Below, in pieces: positions 1-8,716 of a stretch of DNA of 64,000 nt. Position 1 is the stretch's first letter; every line of letters begins with the position of its first letter. Position numbers and translations under genes: made by a program. The notes beneath the pieces are model-generated. The model had not been told where the DNA came from. It saw only the letters and a program-made list of their open reading frames with translations, and ran no database searches. Source of the stretch: Sulfurivermis fontis (GTDB taxonomy: Bacteria > Pseudomonadota > Gammaproteobacteria > Thiohalomonadales > Thiohalomonadaceae); the NCBI RefSeq assembly GCF_004001245.1, contig NZ_AP018724.1, positions 2,038,501 through 2,102,500 on the forward strand, read 5' to 3'.

Positions 1-216
1 GGCAAAGACGTAGCGACCCGCTGGATCCATGTAGAACACCTCGCCCCCCGCCTGCACCTCGTACAGGCCGAGCACGCCCGCCTCGCGTATGGCGGTGACG
101 GTCCCTTGATCGCCCATCCAGGACCGCAGCGCCGCGCGTATTTCGGCTTCGCCCGCCTGGACGGCGCTCGCAGCGACGAGGAGCAGGGCGGCGAGTGGCG
201 CGCGCCGGCCGATCAT
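1..216 (-). CDS. dsbC: DsbC-type disulfide isomerase, N-terminal part (runs off the window)
   Basis: Translating the minus strand from the ATG at 216 gives a signal peptide (MIGRRAPLAALLLVAASAVQA) followed by the DsbC/DsbG N-terminal dimerisation domain. The segments GLYEVQ and YMDPAGRYVF are typical of that domain. The catalytic thioredoxin-fold half lies beyond the window edge. Family knowledge: DsbC is a periplasmic homodimer that reshuffles wrong disulfides. The ATG overlaps the dsbA stop (ATGATC), so the two are translationally coupled. The frame is open over the whole visible stretch. DsbG is possible, but the active site cannot be seen. Confidence 0.85.
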   Translation of the reverse strand, partial: MIGRRAPLAALLLVAASAVQAGEAEIRAALRSWMGDQGTVTAIREAGVLGLYEVQAGGEVFYMDPAGRYVFA

Positions 217-842
217 CGCCGCGCCTCCGCCACCAGGGCGTCCAGCACCGTCATCATCCGCTCGCGTCCGGCGGTCAGGGTCGGGCTGGTGAGGAAGGTG
301 CCGTTCACCACCACCGCGGGCACGCCGTCCAGTTGCAGCTGCTGGGTCAGCGCGCGCGCCTGACGCACCTTCGCGTCCACAGCAAAGGAATGGAACGCCG
401 CTTGGAAACGCGCCGGCTCGACGCCGTGTTCGGCGAAGAAGGCGGTCAGTGCCTTTTCATCGTTGAGGCGCCGCCGTTCCCGGTGGATCGCGTCGAACAG
501 GGCCGCGTGCATGCGCTCCGCCACCCCCAGGCCCTCGGCGGTGTAGTAAGCGCGGGCATGGATCGCCCAGCCCTCCCCCAATATGGCCGGCACGCGCCGC
601 CAGGCAACGGCATCCCCCTGCCGGGCGCGCCAGTGCTCCAGCAGCGGCTGCAGATTGTAGCAGTGGGGACAGCCGTACCAGAATATCTCCATGACCTCGA
701 TTTTTTGTTTATTCCCCACGTTCAGCGTCTGCCCCAGCCTGCGGTACTCGATTCCCTCGTCGATACCGTCGACCGCCGCTGCGCCCCCCGGCAACGTCAA
801 AACCAGTAACAATACTGCCCACCACGGTTTGTCCTTTTTCAT
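213..842 (-). CDS. dsbA: Thiol:disulfide interchange protein DsbA
   Basis: A 209-residue periplasmic thiol oxidase that introduces disulfides into exported proteins. An N-terminal signal peptide ends near residue 23 (GGAAA). The active site is C58-P-H-C61 in WYGCPHCYNL, the classical DsbA dipeptide, and the cis-proline loop is seen as DGVPAVVVNG. The open frame continues upstream to 1022, but the ATG at 842 (MKKDKPWW) gives a proper signal peptide. It is coupled to dsbC by a four-base overlap. The two probably help fold the cysteine-rich and haem proteins encoded in the next 20 kb; that role is inferred. Confidence 0.93.
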   Translation of the reverse strand: MKKDKPWWAVLLLVLTLPGGAAAVDGIDEGIEYRRLGQTLNVGNKQKIEVMEIFWYGCPHCYNLQPLLEHWRARQGDAVAWRRVPAILGEGWAIHARAYYTAEGLGVAERMHAALFDAIHRERRRLNDEKALTAFFAEHGVEPARFQAAFHSFAVDAKVRQARALTQQLQLDGVPAVVVNGTFLTSPTLTAGRERMMTVLDALVAEARR

Positions 843-946
843 TCCGCCCCGCCTCGTGTAAGGTTCAGATATTCTCGACGACCAACTGTTGGTCGCGCAT
901 CGGCGCATAGCCTTACACAACGACCATCGATAGATGAGGACGTTCC

Positions 947-1414
947 ATGAATACGCTGCATTACCTGTTATTGCTGTCCGCACTGCTGTTGCCACTCCCC
1001 GGCGCCGCGCAGGACGACTCATCCGTCGTGGTCCTACCGGCCCAGGGCGACTACGAGTTCGTGGTGGACAGCGTCAAGGAGGCGATCATCAACCGCGGCA
1101 TGACGGTAAGCGGCACGCTGCACGTCAGCGAGATGCTGGCGCGCACTGCACCGGACCTCGGCTACGACGGTACGCCCTACGCCCGGGCGGAGTCGATCGA
1201 GTTTTGCAGCGCGGTGTTGTCGCAGCGCATGGTGCGCGCCGACATCCGCAACCTGGTGATCTGCCCCTTCACCGTCGCCGTCTACACTCCCCGCGAGGCG
1301 CCGCAGCAGGTTTACGTCGCCTTCCGCCGCCACCGCCTCGCCGGCAACGACCCGGCGCTGGAACAAGCGGTGTTCGATCTGCTGTATGCCGTCGCCGGCG
1401 AGGCGGCGCAGTAA
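947..1414 (+). CDS. Exported DUF302-family protein
   Basis: A 155-residue protein with a clear signal peptide (about residues 1-21, LLPLPGAAQ). The mature domain matches the DUF302 fold: an opening strand region (YEFVVDSVKEAIINRGM), a central cysteine pair (FCSAVLSQRM and LVICPFTVAVY) and a C-terminal helix. DUF302 proteins are small periplasmic proteins often found near sulfur and respiratory genes, and their biochemical role is not settled. It is transcribed divergently from dsbA, leaving a 104-base shared promoter region at 843-946. Confidence 0.8.
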   Translation: MNTLHYLLLLSALLLPLPGAAQDDSSVVVLPAQGDYEFVVDSVKEAIINRGMTVSGTLHVSEMLARTAPDLGYDGTPYARAESIEFCSAVLSQRMVRADIRNLVICPFTVAVYTPREAPQQVYVAFRRHRLAGNDPALEQAVFDLLYAVAGEAAQ

Positions 1415-1444
1415 CGGATCCGGGCCGAGGACGCACGAAGCCGT

Positions 1445-1663
1445 TCAACCCGATCCGGCGACCGCGCGCAATGCCCCGGTATCGCACAACTCCAGCTGCC
1501 GGCCGTGCAGGCGCACCAGCCCCTGCGCCTGCAATCACCCCATGACGCGGCTCACCGTCTCCGGCACCAGACCGAGGTAGTTGGCGACGTCGTGCCGCGA
1601 CCGCGGCAGGCGGAACAACCGATCCGGCAGGCCGTGCGTGGCGAAACGGCGCGACCGGTACGC
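1445..1663 (-). pseudogene. Remnant of a Crp/Fnr-family regulator (C-terminal helix-turn-helix)
   Basis: Directly after the moaA stop and in the same reading frame, the minus strand encodes the DNA-binding end of a Crp/Fnr regulator: LPRSRHDVANYLGLVPETVS, then RVMG, a TGA stop, and LQAQGLVRLHGRQLEL. In intact relatives the stop position is normally Arg (GRLQAQGL), so a single CGA-to-TGA change explains it. The sensor domain and any start codon are missing. The intact Fnr-like gene at 11854-12558 has the same motif (NDIARHLNLTPETVSRVFGR) but a different sequence, so this is a separate, decayed paralogue. Confidence 0.8.
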
Positions 1664-2644
1664 TCACCCTCCGGTGTGCGCCATGGCGCGCAACGGCCGA
1701 CCCGCCGCGGCATCGAACCGATGGCGTAGCGGTTTGGCCTCCAGGGCCTGGTGAATCATCGATTCGAGCAGTTGATCATCATTGCCGTCCAGCGCCGGCC
1801 GCATTGACCGACTGGCGATATCGCCGAGACAGGGATACAACATGCCGTCAGCACCGACCCGCAAGCGGTTGCAGGTGTCGCAGAAGTGACGCGAAATCGG
1901 CGTGATGAAACCGACGCGGGTCTCGGAATCGGCCACACGCCAGTAGCGAGCCGGCCCGCCGCCGGGCATTACATCGGGCAGCAGATTGAACTCGCGCTCC
2001 AGGCGCTGGCGTACCTCATCCAGGTCCAGATATTGCGCAAACGCCGTCTGACCGCTTGCGCCCATGGGCATGGTTTCGATAAAGCGGATAGACAGGCCGC
2101 GCGCGACACAGTACTCCACCATGTCGGTCAGTTCGTCGTCGTTGAAACCGCGCATCACCACCGTATTGAGCTTGATCGGTGTCATGCCCGCGGCGGCGGC
2201 CGCGTCGATACCGGCCAGCACCGCATTCAATGCGTCTACACGAGCGCCGGTAATTGCGGCGAAGCGATCCGAACGCAGCGTATCGAGACTGACGTTGACC
2301 CGCATCACCCCTGCTAGGCGCAACGGGACGGCCAGCTCAGCCAACCGCGTTCCGTTGGTGGATAGTGAAAGGTCCTCGATACCGGGCAAGCGGGCCAAGC
2401 GCCGCGCGATATCGACGATGTCGTTCCGTACCAGCGGTTCGCCGCCGGTCAGGCGCAGATGGCTTACGCCCAGCCGCGCGAAGGCGGCACCGATGCGGAC
2501 GATGTCGTCCGCCGACAGCAGATCGTCCCATCCGCAGAACCCCCGATAACCGGCCGGCATGCAATAGCGACAACGCAGATCGCAGCGATCGGTGACCGAA
2601 AGGCGTAGATAGTCGATACGGCGGCCGTGAGCATCGATCAGCAT
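1664..2644 (-). CDS. moaA: GTP 3',8-cyclase MoaA (molybdenum cofactor biosynthesis)
   Basis: A radical SAM enzyme that converts GTP to 3',8-cyclo-GTP, the first step of molybdopterin synthesis. The N-terminal cluster motif is C21-X3-C25-X2-C28 in DRCDLRCRYCMP. The second [4Fe-4S] site is visible in CDTCNRLRV with the later YPCLGD cysteine. The protein ends in TGG, matching the conserved C-terminal Gly-Gly of MoaA. At 326 residues it has normal length. It lies 112 bases downstream of the small cytochrome gene, on the same strand as the molybdoenzyme cluster, and so probably supplies its cofactor. Confidence 0.95.
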   Translation of the reverse strand: MLIDAHGRRIDYLRLSVTDRCDLRCRYCMPAGYRGFCGWDDLLSADDIVRIGAAFARLGVSHLRLTGGEPLVRNDIVDIARRLARLPGIEDLSLSTNGTRLAELAVPLRLAGVMRVNVSLDTLRSDRFAAITGARVDALNAVLAGIDAAAAAGMTPIKLNTVVMRGFNDDELTDMVEYCVARGLSIRFIETMPMGASGQTAFAQYLDLDEVRQRLEREFNLLPDVMPGGGPARYWRVADSETRVGFITPISRHFCDTCNRLRVGADGMLYPCLGDIASRSMRPALDGNDDQLLESMIHQALEAKPLRHRFDAAAGRPLRAMAHTGG

Positions 2645-2756
2645 GATCCGTCCTCAACACCACACAGAATAAAGAAGGCGGACCGGAGGCACAGGCAAGT
2701 CCGCCAAACGGTTTACACGCCGGCGCGACGACCCGTCGCCCGGCATTCCGCAACAC

Positions 2757-3074
2757 CTACTTCAGCTCAAGAATGTACTTCACCAGCGCCTTAACGTCGT
2801 CATCCTTCAGCGCCGGATTGGGCGGCATCGGGATCTCGCCCCACGCGCCCTTGCCGCCCGCCTTGATCTTGGTTGCCAGCTTGGCCGGCGCGGCGGTATC
2901 GCCGGAATACTTCTTCGCCACGTCTTTCCACCCCGGACCGACGATCTTGTTGTCGATGCCATGACAGGTCAAACAGTTGCTCTTCTTTGCCAGCGTCAGC
3001 GTCGCCTCGTCGGCCGCGGCAGCGCCGACCGCCAGCATTAATCCGATTGCCAAACTAAAAACGCGTTGCTTCAT
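2757..3074 (-). CDS. Small periplasmic c-type cytochrome (class I, c551/c552-like)
   Basis: A 105-residue mono-haem cytochrome. A signal peptide (residues 1-20, ending VGAAAA) precedes the haem site C34-L-T-C-H38. The axial methionine is M83 in EIPMPPNP, and the C-terminal helix DVKALVKYILELK is typical of class I cytochromes. The open frame extends far upstream, but only the ATG at 3074 gives a signal peptide. It starts 50 bases after the molybdoenzyme stop codon. The likely role is electron transfer to the reductase complex; that is inferred from position. Confidence 0.92.
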   Translation of the reverse strand: MKQRVFSLAIGLMLAVGAAAADEATLTLAKKSNCLTCHGIDNKIVGPGWKDVAKKYSGDTAAPAKLATKIKAGGKGAWGEIPMPPNPALKDDDVKALVKYILELK

Positions 3075-3124
3075 TTCGATTCTCGGTTGAAGGCGGCGCG
3101 GATCGCCCGCGCCGCCGTTTAGGG

Positions 3125-5818
3125 TTACGCGATATTGCGCGGCTTGAAGCTCATCAGGTTGAAGGCGTGCTTGTACTCCGACTCGCCCACTTTGCGCAGT
3201 ACGCCGCGGCCCAGCTTGTAGCGGTAGTTGTTGGTCACCGGGTCGGGGACAGCGTGCACCACCGCGTTGCCTTGGGAGCGCGGGTCGTTGAAGCCGGCTT
3301 TGGCCACGCCCTCGCGGATCTCGTCGGAGACCAGCGCCACCGCCTTGAACTTGCCCACCGTGGTCTTGATGTGGCCGTTCTTCATCAGGGTGTCGAAGAA
3401 CAGGTCGTCTTCCTGTACGCCGATGGGTTCGCCCACCTGCACATACACCGCGTCGTTGACGATCTCCACCCAGTCGCCCGACTCGATGCCGGCACGTTTG
3501 GCATCGTTGGGATGGATGATGATCGCCGGGAATGGCCAGCGTTGCGACAGGTAGGGCTTGCGATTGTCGTCGAAGCCCGACTGCCACATCTCGTTGAGGC
3601 GGCCGTTGGTGATCCAGATCTCGCCCTTCTCCTTGCGCGGCTGCACGGCGGCGTAGAACTGGCTCCAACCCTTGAAGCCCCACGGACTCTTGAGCAGGAT
3701 CGCCTTGCCGCTGTGGGTATTGAAGGCATACAGCCAATTGCGCTTGACCTCGACGCTTTCGATGTCCTCCCAGTCGTTGGCCGGGTCGTGCAGGCGCTGG
3801 GTGCCGATCAGCTTGTTGTCTTTCATGCGGATCGGGGTCTGGATGCCGTCGGTGCCGTAGCTGCGCAGCAGCTCCTGGCCCTTGACGCCATCGGCCTTGG
3901 CCTTGACCACCAGCGGGTGGTAGTTGAGCACGCCGTTGCGGCCGAAGCGCGCCGCCTCCTCGAAGATGTCGTTGGAGTCCTTCCAGCCATAACTGCCGTC
4001 GGCATCGAAGCCCATCTTCTTGGCGAACTGCTGCACCGCCCACCAGTCCGGCTTGGCTTCGCCCGGTGCGTCGTAGAACTTGGAGTACAGGCGCAAACGC
4101 CGCTCCGAGTTGCAGCGGGTGAAGTTGTCCTCGCCCCAGGTCGCCGCCGGCAGCACGATATCGGCGAAGTCGGTGCCAACCGGGCGTACCGGGTAGATGT
4201 CCGAATCGACCATCACCATGCCGCCGTTGTCGACACGCTTCTTCAACGTCTCGAAGATCGCCTGGCGATCGAGGCTCCGGATCTGGTGCGGGTTACCGGA
4301 GGTGAGCTCCGCCATGCGCCGCTCCAGCTCGTTGGAGGCCATCATGGAGGAGGTCCAGGTGGTGCCGAACACCCAGGCGAACTTCACCTCGCCGTTCATC
4401 ACCCAGCGGTCCAGGTTGAAGGACTTCTTGCGCCGCCCCGGATACTTCTCCGGCGAGAGCCAGCCGGAACCGCCGCCCGCGCCCATCATGCCGCGCTGGT
4501 GGCCGCCGCCGCGCGAGATCACGCGGCCCGGCCGGTTGCCCGCGCCGCAGATCAGGCCGAGACTGGCCAGCGAGGTGGTGTTCATGTAGTTGTTGGACCA
4601 GTAGTTGCCCTTCTCCAGCATGAACGATGTCTTGGGCCGGCTGCCGTCCGCCCTGGGCTTGGCGATCCACTCGGCCGCCTTTTGGATGTCCGCTGGATTG
4701 AGGCCGGTGATCTTCGCCGCCACATCCAGCTTGGATTCCTCCTGGGAGAGGATGAACTTCTTGTAGTCCTCCCAATCGGACTGCCAGGTACCCCAGGTGG
4801 TGCGCCACTGCCAGCCGGTGTTGCGTGTGCCGCGGCCGTAGCCGGAATCCACTTCCCAGGAGTTGGCGATCCACGTGTCGATGAACTCCTGGTCCTGCCA
4901 GCCGTTCTCGATGACGATGCGCGCCAGCGCCATGTGCAGCACGCTGTCGGTGCCGGGGATGATGCCCAGCCACAGGCCGCGCCCTTCCTTCTCGGCCCAG
5001 GCCGCGCCCATGGTCTTGTGCGGGGTGACGAAGATGAACTTCTTGTCGCCAGGCATCATCCAGGTGGTGAACAGCGTGGTCTTGGTTTCATACGGATCGA
5101 CGCCGGAGAGGAAGGCTACTTCGCAATCCGCCCAATCCTTGTAGCTGGCGGCGAAGGAGTCGATGCCCACGTCGTCCAGGCCCGTCGCGTCGTTGGTGTT
5201 GGAACACTTGTCGTGCGGCGCGATGGCCGGCGTGCCGATCGAGGTCATGCCCAGCTTGGTGATGGCATAGGTATTCTCAAAGTACTGGTAGGAGTACATC
5301 TTGATCGCCCAGGCGTGCTCGCCGTGCTTCTTGATGACGTACTTGGAAATATCGGCCATCACGTCGGTGGCCAGGTCCCACGACACCGGCGTCAGCTTGC
5401 CGTTGACCCGGATCATCGGGTGCTGCAGACGTTCACGGGTACGGTTTTCCGGGTTGAAGCACTTTTGCGCGATGGTGCCGCCGCGGATGGAATGGTTGCC
5501 GCCCATGTTGACCGCCTTGGTGTCGAAGTCGGGGATGACGACGACGTGGTGCGGCTTGCCATTGTGGGACACGATGTTGTGCTGCGACGGGCTGGCCCAC
5601 TTGCCCATCATCTGGCCGGTGGGGAAGTCGACGCCGTAGGCATTTTGCGACGCCTTCATGCCGCCATCCTTGCCGACCGGCCAGCGGTAGACCTTGTAGC
5701 CGCAGGCAATGGTGCAGTAGTCGCAGGCGGTGGTCAGCACATCTGCATTCTTAGGGGGAAGCGGTACCTGCTCCGCCGTGGCAACACCATAGGGATTGGA
5801 TTTGTCATTTGTACTCAT
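3125..5818 (-). CDS. idrA: Iodate reductase catalytic subunit IdrA (AioA-family molybdopterin oxidoreductase)
   Basis: An 897-residue DMSO reductase-family enzyme. The N-terminal iron-sulfur motif is C32-X2-C35-X3-C39 followed 70 residues later by S110, the CX2CX3CX70S pattern of the arsenite oxidase family that binds a [3Fe-4S] cluster. The C-terminal molybdopterin-binding region (WITNGRLNEMWQSG, IIIHPNDAKRAGIESGDWVE) also resembles AioA. Arsenite oxidase loci do not normally carry two di-haem peroxidases, whereas idrABP1P2 loci do, so I call it IdrA. At the region aligned by eye with the AioA substrate funnel it reads GGHQRGM. It has no signal peptide, as expected for a protein exported with its Tat-bearing partner. 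The ATG at 5818 follows GAGGAGAACGAC. An arsenite oxidase remains possible. Confidence 0.82.
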   Translation of the reverse strand: MSTNDKSNPYGVATAEQVPLPPKNADVLTTACDYCTIACGYKVYRWPVGKDGGMKASQNAYGVDFPTGQMMGKWASPSQHNIVSHNGKPHHVVVIPDFDTKAVNMGGNHSIRGGTIAQKCFNPENRTRERLQHPMIRVNGKLTPVSWDLATDVMADISKYVIKKHGEHAWAIKMYSYQYFENTYAITKLGMTSIGTPAIAPHDKCSNTNDATGLDDVGIDSFAASYKDWADCEVAFLSGVDPYETKTTLFTTWMMPGDKKFIFVTPHKTMGAAWAEKEGRGLWLGIIPGTDSVLHMALARIVIENGWQDQEFIDTWIANSWEVDSGYGRGTRNTGWQWRTTWGTWQSDWEDYKKFILSQEESKLDVAAKITGLNPADIQKAAEWIAKPRADGSRPKTSFMLEKGNYWSNNYMNTTSLASLGLICGAGNRPGRVISRGGGHQRGMMGAGGGSGWLSPEKYPGRRKKSFNLDRWVMNGEVKFAWVFGTTWTSSMMASNELERRMAELTSGNPHQIRSLDRQAIFETLKKRVDNGGMVMVDSDIYPVRPVGTDFADIVLPAATWGEDNFTRCNSERRLRLYSKFYDAPGEAKPDWWAVQQFAKKMGFDADGSYGWKDSNDIFEEAARFGRNGVLNYHPLVVKAKADGVKGQELLRSYGTDGIQTPIRMKDNKLIGTQRLHDPANDWEDIESVEVKRNWLYAFNTHSGKAILLKSPWGFKGWSQFYAAVQPRKEKGEIWITNGRLNEMWQSGFDDNRKPYLSQRWPFPAIIIHPNDAKRAGIESGDWVEIVNDAVYVQVGEPIGVQEDDLFFDTLMKNGHIKTTVGKFKAVALVSDEIREGVAKAGFNDPRSQGNAVVHAVPDPVTNNYRYKLGRGVLRKVGESEYKHAFNLMSFKPRNIA

Positions 5819-5832
5819 GTCGTTCTCCTCGC

Positions 5833-6399
5833 TCAGGCGCGACCGGCCAGGTTGTCGGCGTAGCCGTAGATCAGACCCAGGACGCCCACCGCGTAGATGT
5901 CGTCGCCCTTCACCTCCAGCAGGATCTGCGGCAGGCTCTCGGTGCCGTGGCCCGACACCACCATGCCGTGCTTGGTGAGATCGAAGGTGGTCAGGTGCAG
6001 CGGACAGGGTCCCAGCATCTGGTGCTGCGCCTTGTAGCTGGCCTGCAGCGGGCCGCCCATGTGGGTGCACTGCTGGTTGAAGGCCACCACGTCCTTGCCG
6101 GCGCCGACGCCGGCACCGGCCGGCGTGCCGAGCTTGACCAGAATGTTCTGCACATCCGGGAACGGGTAGGCGAACTCCACCGGCACCCCCTGTTTCAGCG
6201 CCGACAGCGAACCTACCTTCTGGCGCGGGTAGGACTTGACGGCGGCCGCCTGGGCCAGGCCCGGCACGCCGCCGATGGCGGCGACGGCCATCACCGCGCC
6301 GCCCGCCAGCAGGAACTGGCGCCGGCTCATGCAGGCGCGCCCGCCGTGGTCGTGATGCTCGGCGGTGTGTTCCGCCTTGATGACGATCTTCTCTTTCAT
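5833..6399 (-). CDS. idrB: Rieske subunit IdrB with Tat signal
   Basis: A 188-residue Rieske [2Fe-2S] protein that passes electrons to or from the molybdoenzyme. A twin-arginine signal (SRRQFLLAGG, residues 25-34) exports the folded pair. Cluster ligands are C111 and H113 (CTHMGG) and C132 and H135 (CPLHLTTFD). The two cysteines that form the stabilising disulfide in bc1-type Rieske proteins are Gly116 and Leu134 here. The segment GMVVSGHGTESLPQI is characteristic of the arsenite/iodate enzyme small subunit. A GGAG lies just before the ATG. The idrA start is 14 bases downstream. Confidence 0.85.
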   Translation of the reverse strand: MKEKIVIKAEHTAEHHDHGGRACMSRRQFLLAGGAVMAVAAIGGVPGLAQAAAVKSYPRQKVGSLSALKQGVPVEFAYPFPDVQNILVKLGTPAGAGVGAGKDVVAFNQQCTHMGGPLQASYKAQHQMLGPCPLHLTTFDLTKHGMVVSGHGTESLPQILLEVKGDDIYAVGVLGLIYGYADNLAGRA

Positions 6400-6408
6400 G
6401 TCAGTCTC

Positions 6409-7542
6409 CTATTTCTTCACGGCCAGCGGCGCGTAGGGCGGCAGCTTGGGCGGGTCCATGAGCAGCGGTTCATCCATGCTCAGGCTTTCCAGGAACGCGA
6501 CCAGATCCTGTTTCTCGGCATCGGTGAGCCCCAGCGGCTTGAGCAGCGGCGACTTGTTCGGCACAGCCTCGCCACCGCCCACGTTGTAGAAGTCCACCAC
6601 TTCTTCCAGGGTGTAGAAGATGCCGTCATGCATGTACGGCGCGGTGTATTTCAGCTCGCGCAGGGAAGGCGTACGGAACTTGTGCTTGTCCTTCGGGTTC
6701 CTGGTCACGTTGTAGTAGCCGTAGTCGTAGTTCGCACCGCGGTAAACCTTCTCCGTCGTCCCCTTTTGGTAGTGTTCCCAGCGATGGGTGATCTGATACA
6801 GCGGCTCGGTCTGGAACACCTCGTTCTCCGGCACACCCAGGGCGTAGAACTTCTGGTCCGAAGCCAACGGGCCGTTGTGGCACTGGATGCAGCCGGCCTT
6901 GCCGTTGTACAGCTTCATGCCGCGCAGCTGCGAGGCGGAGAGCGCCTCCTTGTCGCCGTTCATGTAGCGGTCGAAGGGCACCTTCTTGGCATCGGAGACG
7001 ATGGTGCGCTCGAAGGCGGCAATGGCGCCGTAGGCCTGGGTCATGCGCGGCCACTCGGCGCCGTACACCTTCTTGAAGCGCTCGACGTATTCCGGGATGA
7101 AGCGCAGCCGCATCTCCATCAGCGAAGGGTCACCGTTACCGGCGACGTTGCCTTCGGCGGCTGCGGGCGCCTGGGCTTCGAGGCTGGTGACGTTGCCTTC
7201 CCAGAACAGCTTGTTGTAGTAGGCGGAGTTGAGCACCGTCTGCGAATTGCGCCAGTGCTGGGTGCCGGGATAGCCGCGCGATATCTCGCCGCCGTCGCCC
7301 CAGCCCTTGGAGGGCTCGTGGCACACCACGCAGGGCGAGGAGGCGTCGCCACCCAGGCGGCTGTCCCAGAACAGCATCTTGCCCAGTTCGATCTTCTCCG
7401 GCGTCATCGGGTTGTCCGCCGGGATCGGTACCGGCGGCAGGGGTGCCAGCGGCGGAAACTTATCGCCTGCTACGGCGGTGCCGCCTACCATCAACAGTGC
7501 CACGGCGGAGGCGATTGTGTTGCGTGAAATTATCTTGTTCAT
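6409..7542 (-). CDS. Di-haem cytochrome c peroxidase-family protein, IdrP type (first copy)
   Basis: A 377-residue periplasmic protein of the MauG/CcpA family with two CXXCH haem sites, CVVCH (residues 71-75) and CIQCH (218-222). A signal peptide covers about residues 1-26. A GTG at 7548 would add two residues, but AGGAG is spaced eight bases from the ATG at 7542, which I prefer. Iodate reductase loci encode two such proteins, IdrP1 and IdrP2, thought to remove H2O2 or reduced-oxygen iodine intermediates formed during iodate reduction. Which of the two this is cannot be decided here. It ends nine bases before idrB. Confidence 0.85.
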   Translation of the reverse strand: MNKIISRNTIASAVALLMVGGTAVAGDKFPPLAPLPPVPIPADNPMTPEKIELGKMLFWDSRLGGDASSPCVVCHEPSKGWGDGGEISRGYPGTQHWRNSQTVLNSAYYNKLFWEGNVTSLEAQAPAAAEGNVAGNGDPSLMEMRLRFIPEYVERFKKVYGAEWPRMTQAYGAIAAFERTIVSDAKKVPFDRYMNGDKEALSASQLRGMKLYNGKAGCIQCHNGPLASDQKFYALGVPENEVFQTEPLYQITHRWEHYQKGTTEKVYRGANYDYGYYNVTRNPKDKHKFRTPSLRELKYTAPYMHDGIFYTLEEVVDFYNVGGGEAVPNKSPLLKPLGLTDAEKQDLVAFLESLSMDEPLLMDPPKLPPYAPLAVKK

Positions 7543-7554
7543 GTTCACCTCTCC

Positions 7555-8679
7555 TCAGTTCTTGCCGAATTGCCGCGGCTGATAGGCGGGCAGGTCAGGC
7601 TTCGCCATCACCACCGCATCACCGGACAACGACAGCAGGAACGCCTTCAGATCGCTCTTCTCTGCCGCGCTCAGGCCCAGCGGCTTGAGTTCGCCGCCCT
7701 TGCCGCCGCCCCGGTTGTAGAACTCAAGGACGTCGTCCAATGTCGCCAACATGCCGTTGTGCATGTACGGTGCCGTGTACTTCAGCTCGCGCAACGATGG
7801 CGTAGCGAACTTTCCCTTGTCGGCCGGGTTCTTGGTGATGGCGTAACGGCCCACGTCTACATGGGTATTCATGTAGTTGGGCATGCCGTGGGTGGAGTAG
7901 TGGCGCGCCATGGTGATGTGGCGCAAAGGCTCGGCCGTCACTGCCGGATTTTCCGGCACGCCGAGGCGATGGAACGAGTTGTCCGTGAGCATCGGCCCGT
8001 TGTGGCAGGAGATGCACTGGGCCTTGCCCTTGAACAGCGCCAGACCGCGCTTGGCCTCGTCGGAAATGGCGCCCTGGTTCCCCTTCAGGTAATTGTCGAA
8101 GGGCACATTCTGCGAGGTAAGCGACTTGACGAATTCGCCGACCACGTTGAACACGCGCATGCCGTTGATGTCGTCCTTGCGAAACTTCTGCCACATGGCG
8201 TTGTATTCCGGCACCTGCTTCAAGCGCTCCTGCATCAGGCGCCCATCCATGTTCATCAGGTGCGCCTCGGTGATCTCGTTGCGCACTAGGGTGCCGAGGT
8301 CATTGCCGTCGAGCTGGCCATCCCACTTGAAGTACTTCTTGAAGCGGGCGTTGACCAGTCCCGGCGTATTGCGGAAGTGCTCCGATGCCGGATAACCCTT
8401 GCCGAGCGGTGCACCGTCGCCCCAGCCCTTGGCCGGGTCGTGGCAGGTGGCGCACGAGATGCCGGCGTCGCCGGACAGGCGCTCGTCAAAGAACAGGTAC
8501 TTACCCATTGCCGCCATGTCGGCGTTGTATTTACTCTCGGGCAATGGTGCCAAATCCGGCACGGCCGCCTGTGTCTTGGTGTCTCCATTGGCCACGGCGC
8601 AACCCGCGAGGATGACGCCAGCGGCGAGGCCAAGGGCACCGAGCGCCCGTGACAACCTGGTCAGTCTGAATGTCGACAT
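7555..8679 (-). CDS. Di-haem cytochrome c peroxidase-family lipoprotein, IdrP type (second copy)
   Basis: A 374-residue homologue of the adjacent peroxidase. Haem sites are CATCH (76-80) and CISCH (222-226), and both proteins share TPSLRELKYTAPYMH near the C terminus. This copy has a lipobox (LAGC, Cys27), so it is probably membrane-anchored on the periplasmic side, unlike its neighbour. The ATG at 8679 follows GGGGATAT. Tandem, diverged copies next to idrAB match the idrP1/idrP2 arrangement. The likely role is detoxification of a peroxide or hypoiodite product; this is family knowledge plus inference. Confidence 0.85.
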   Translation of the reverse strand: MSTFRLTRLSRALGALGLAAGVILAGCAVANGDTKTQAAVPDLAPLPESKYNADMAAMGKYLFFDERLSGDAGISCATCHDPAKGWGDGAPLGKGYPASEHFRNTPGLVNARFKKYFKWDGQLDGNDLGTLVRNEITEAHLMNMDGRLMQERLKQVPEYNAMWQKFRKDDINGMRVFNVVGEFVKSLTSQNVPFDNYLKGNQGAISDEAKRGLALFKGKAQCISCHNGPMLTDNSFHRLGVPENPAVTAEPLRHITMARHYSTHGMPNYMNTHVDVGRYAITKNPADKGKFATPSLRELKYTAPYMHNGMLATLDDVLEFYNRGGGKGGELKPLGLSAAEKSDLKAFLLSLSGDAVVMAKPDLPAYQPRQFGKN

Positions 8680-8716
8680 ATATCCCCCTACTCAGTTGTG
8701 TTCCCGAACGGGAAAC

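Noticed and set aside
3167-5863. 898-residue plus-strand open frame opposite idrA
   Set aside because: It is an antisense shadow caused by GC-rich third positions; the minus strand carries all conserved motifs.
3125-6399. Annotation of the molybdoenzyme pair as plain arsenite oxidase AioBA
   Set aside because: Family motifs fit AioAB, but the two adjacent di-haem peroxidases are a feature of idr loci, and no aioX, aioS or aioR is next to it. I kept arsenite oxidase only as the alternative.
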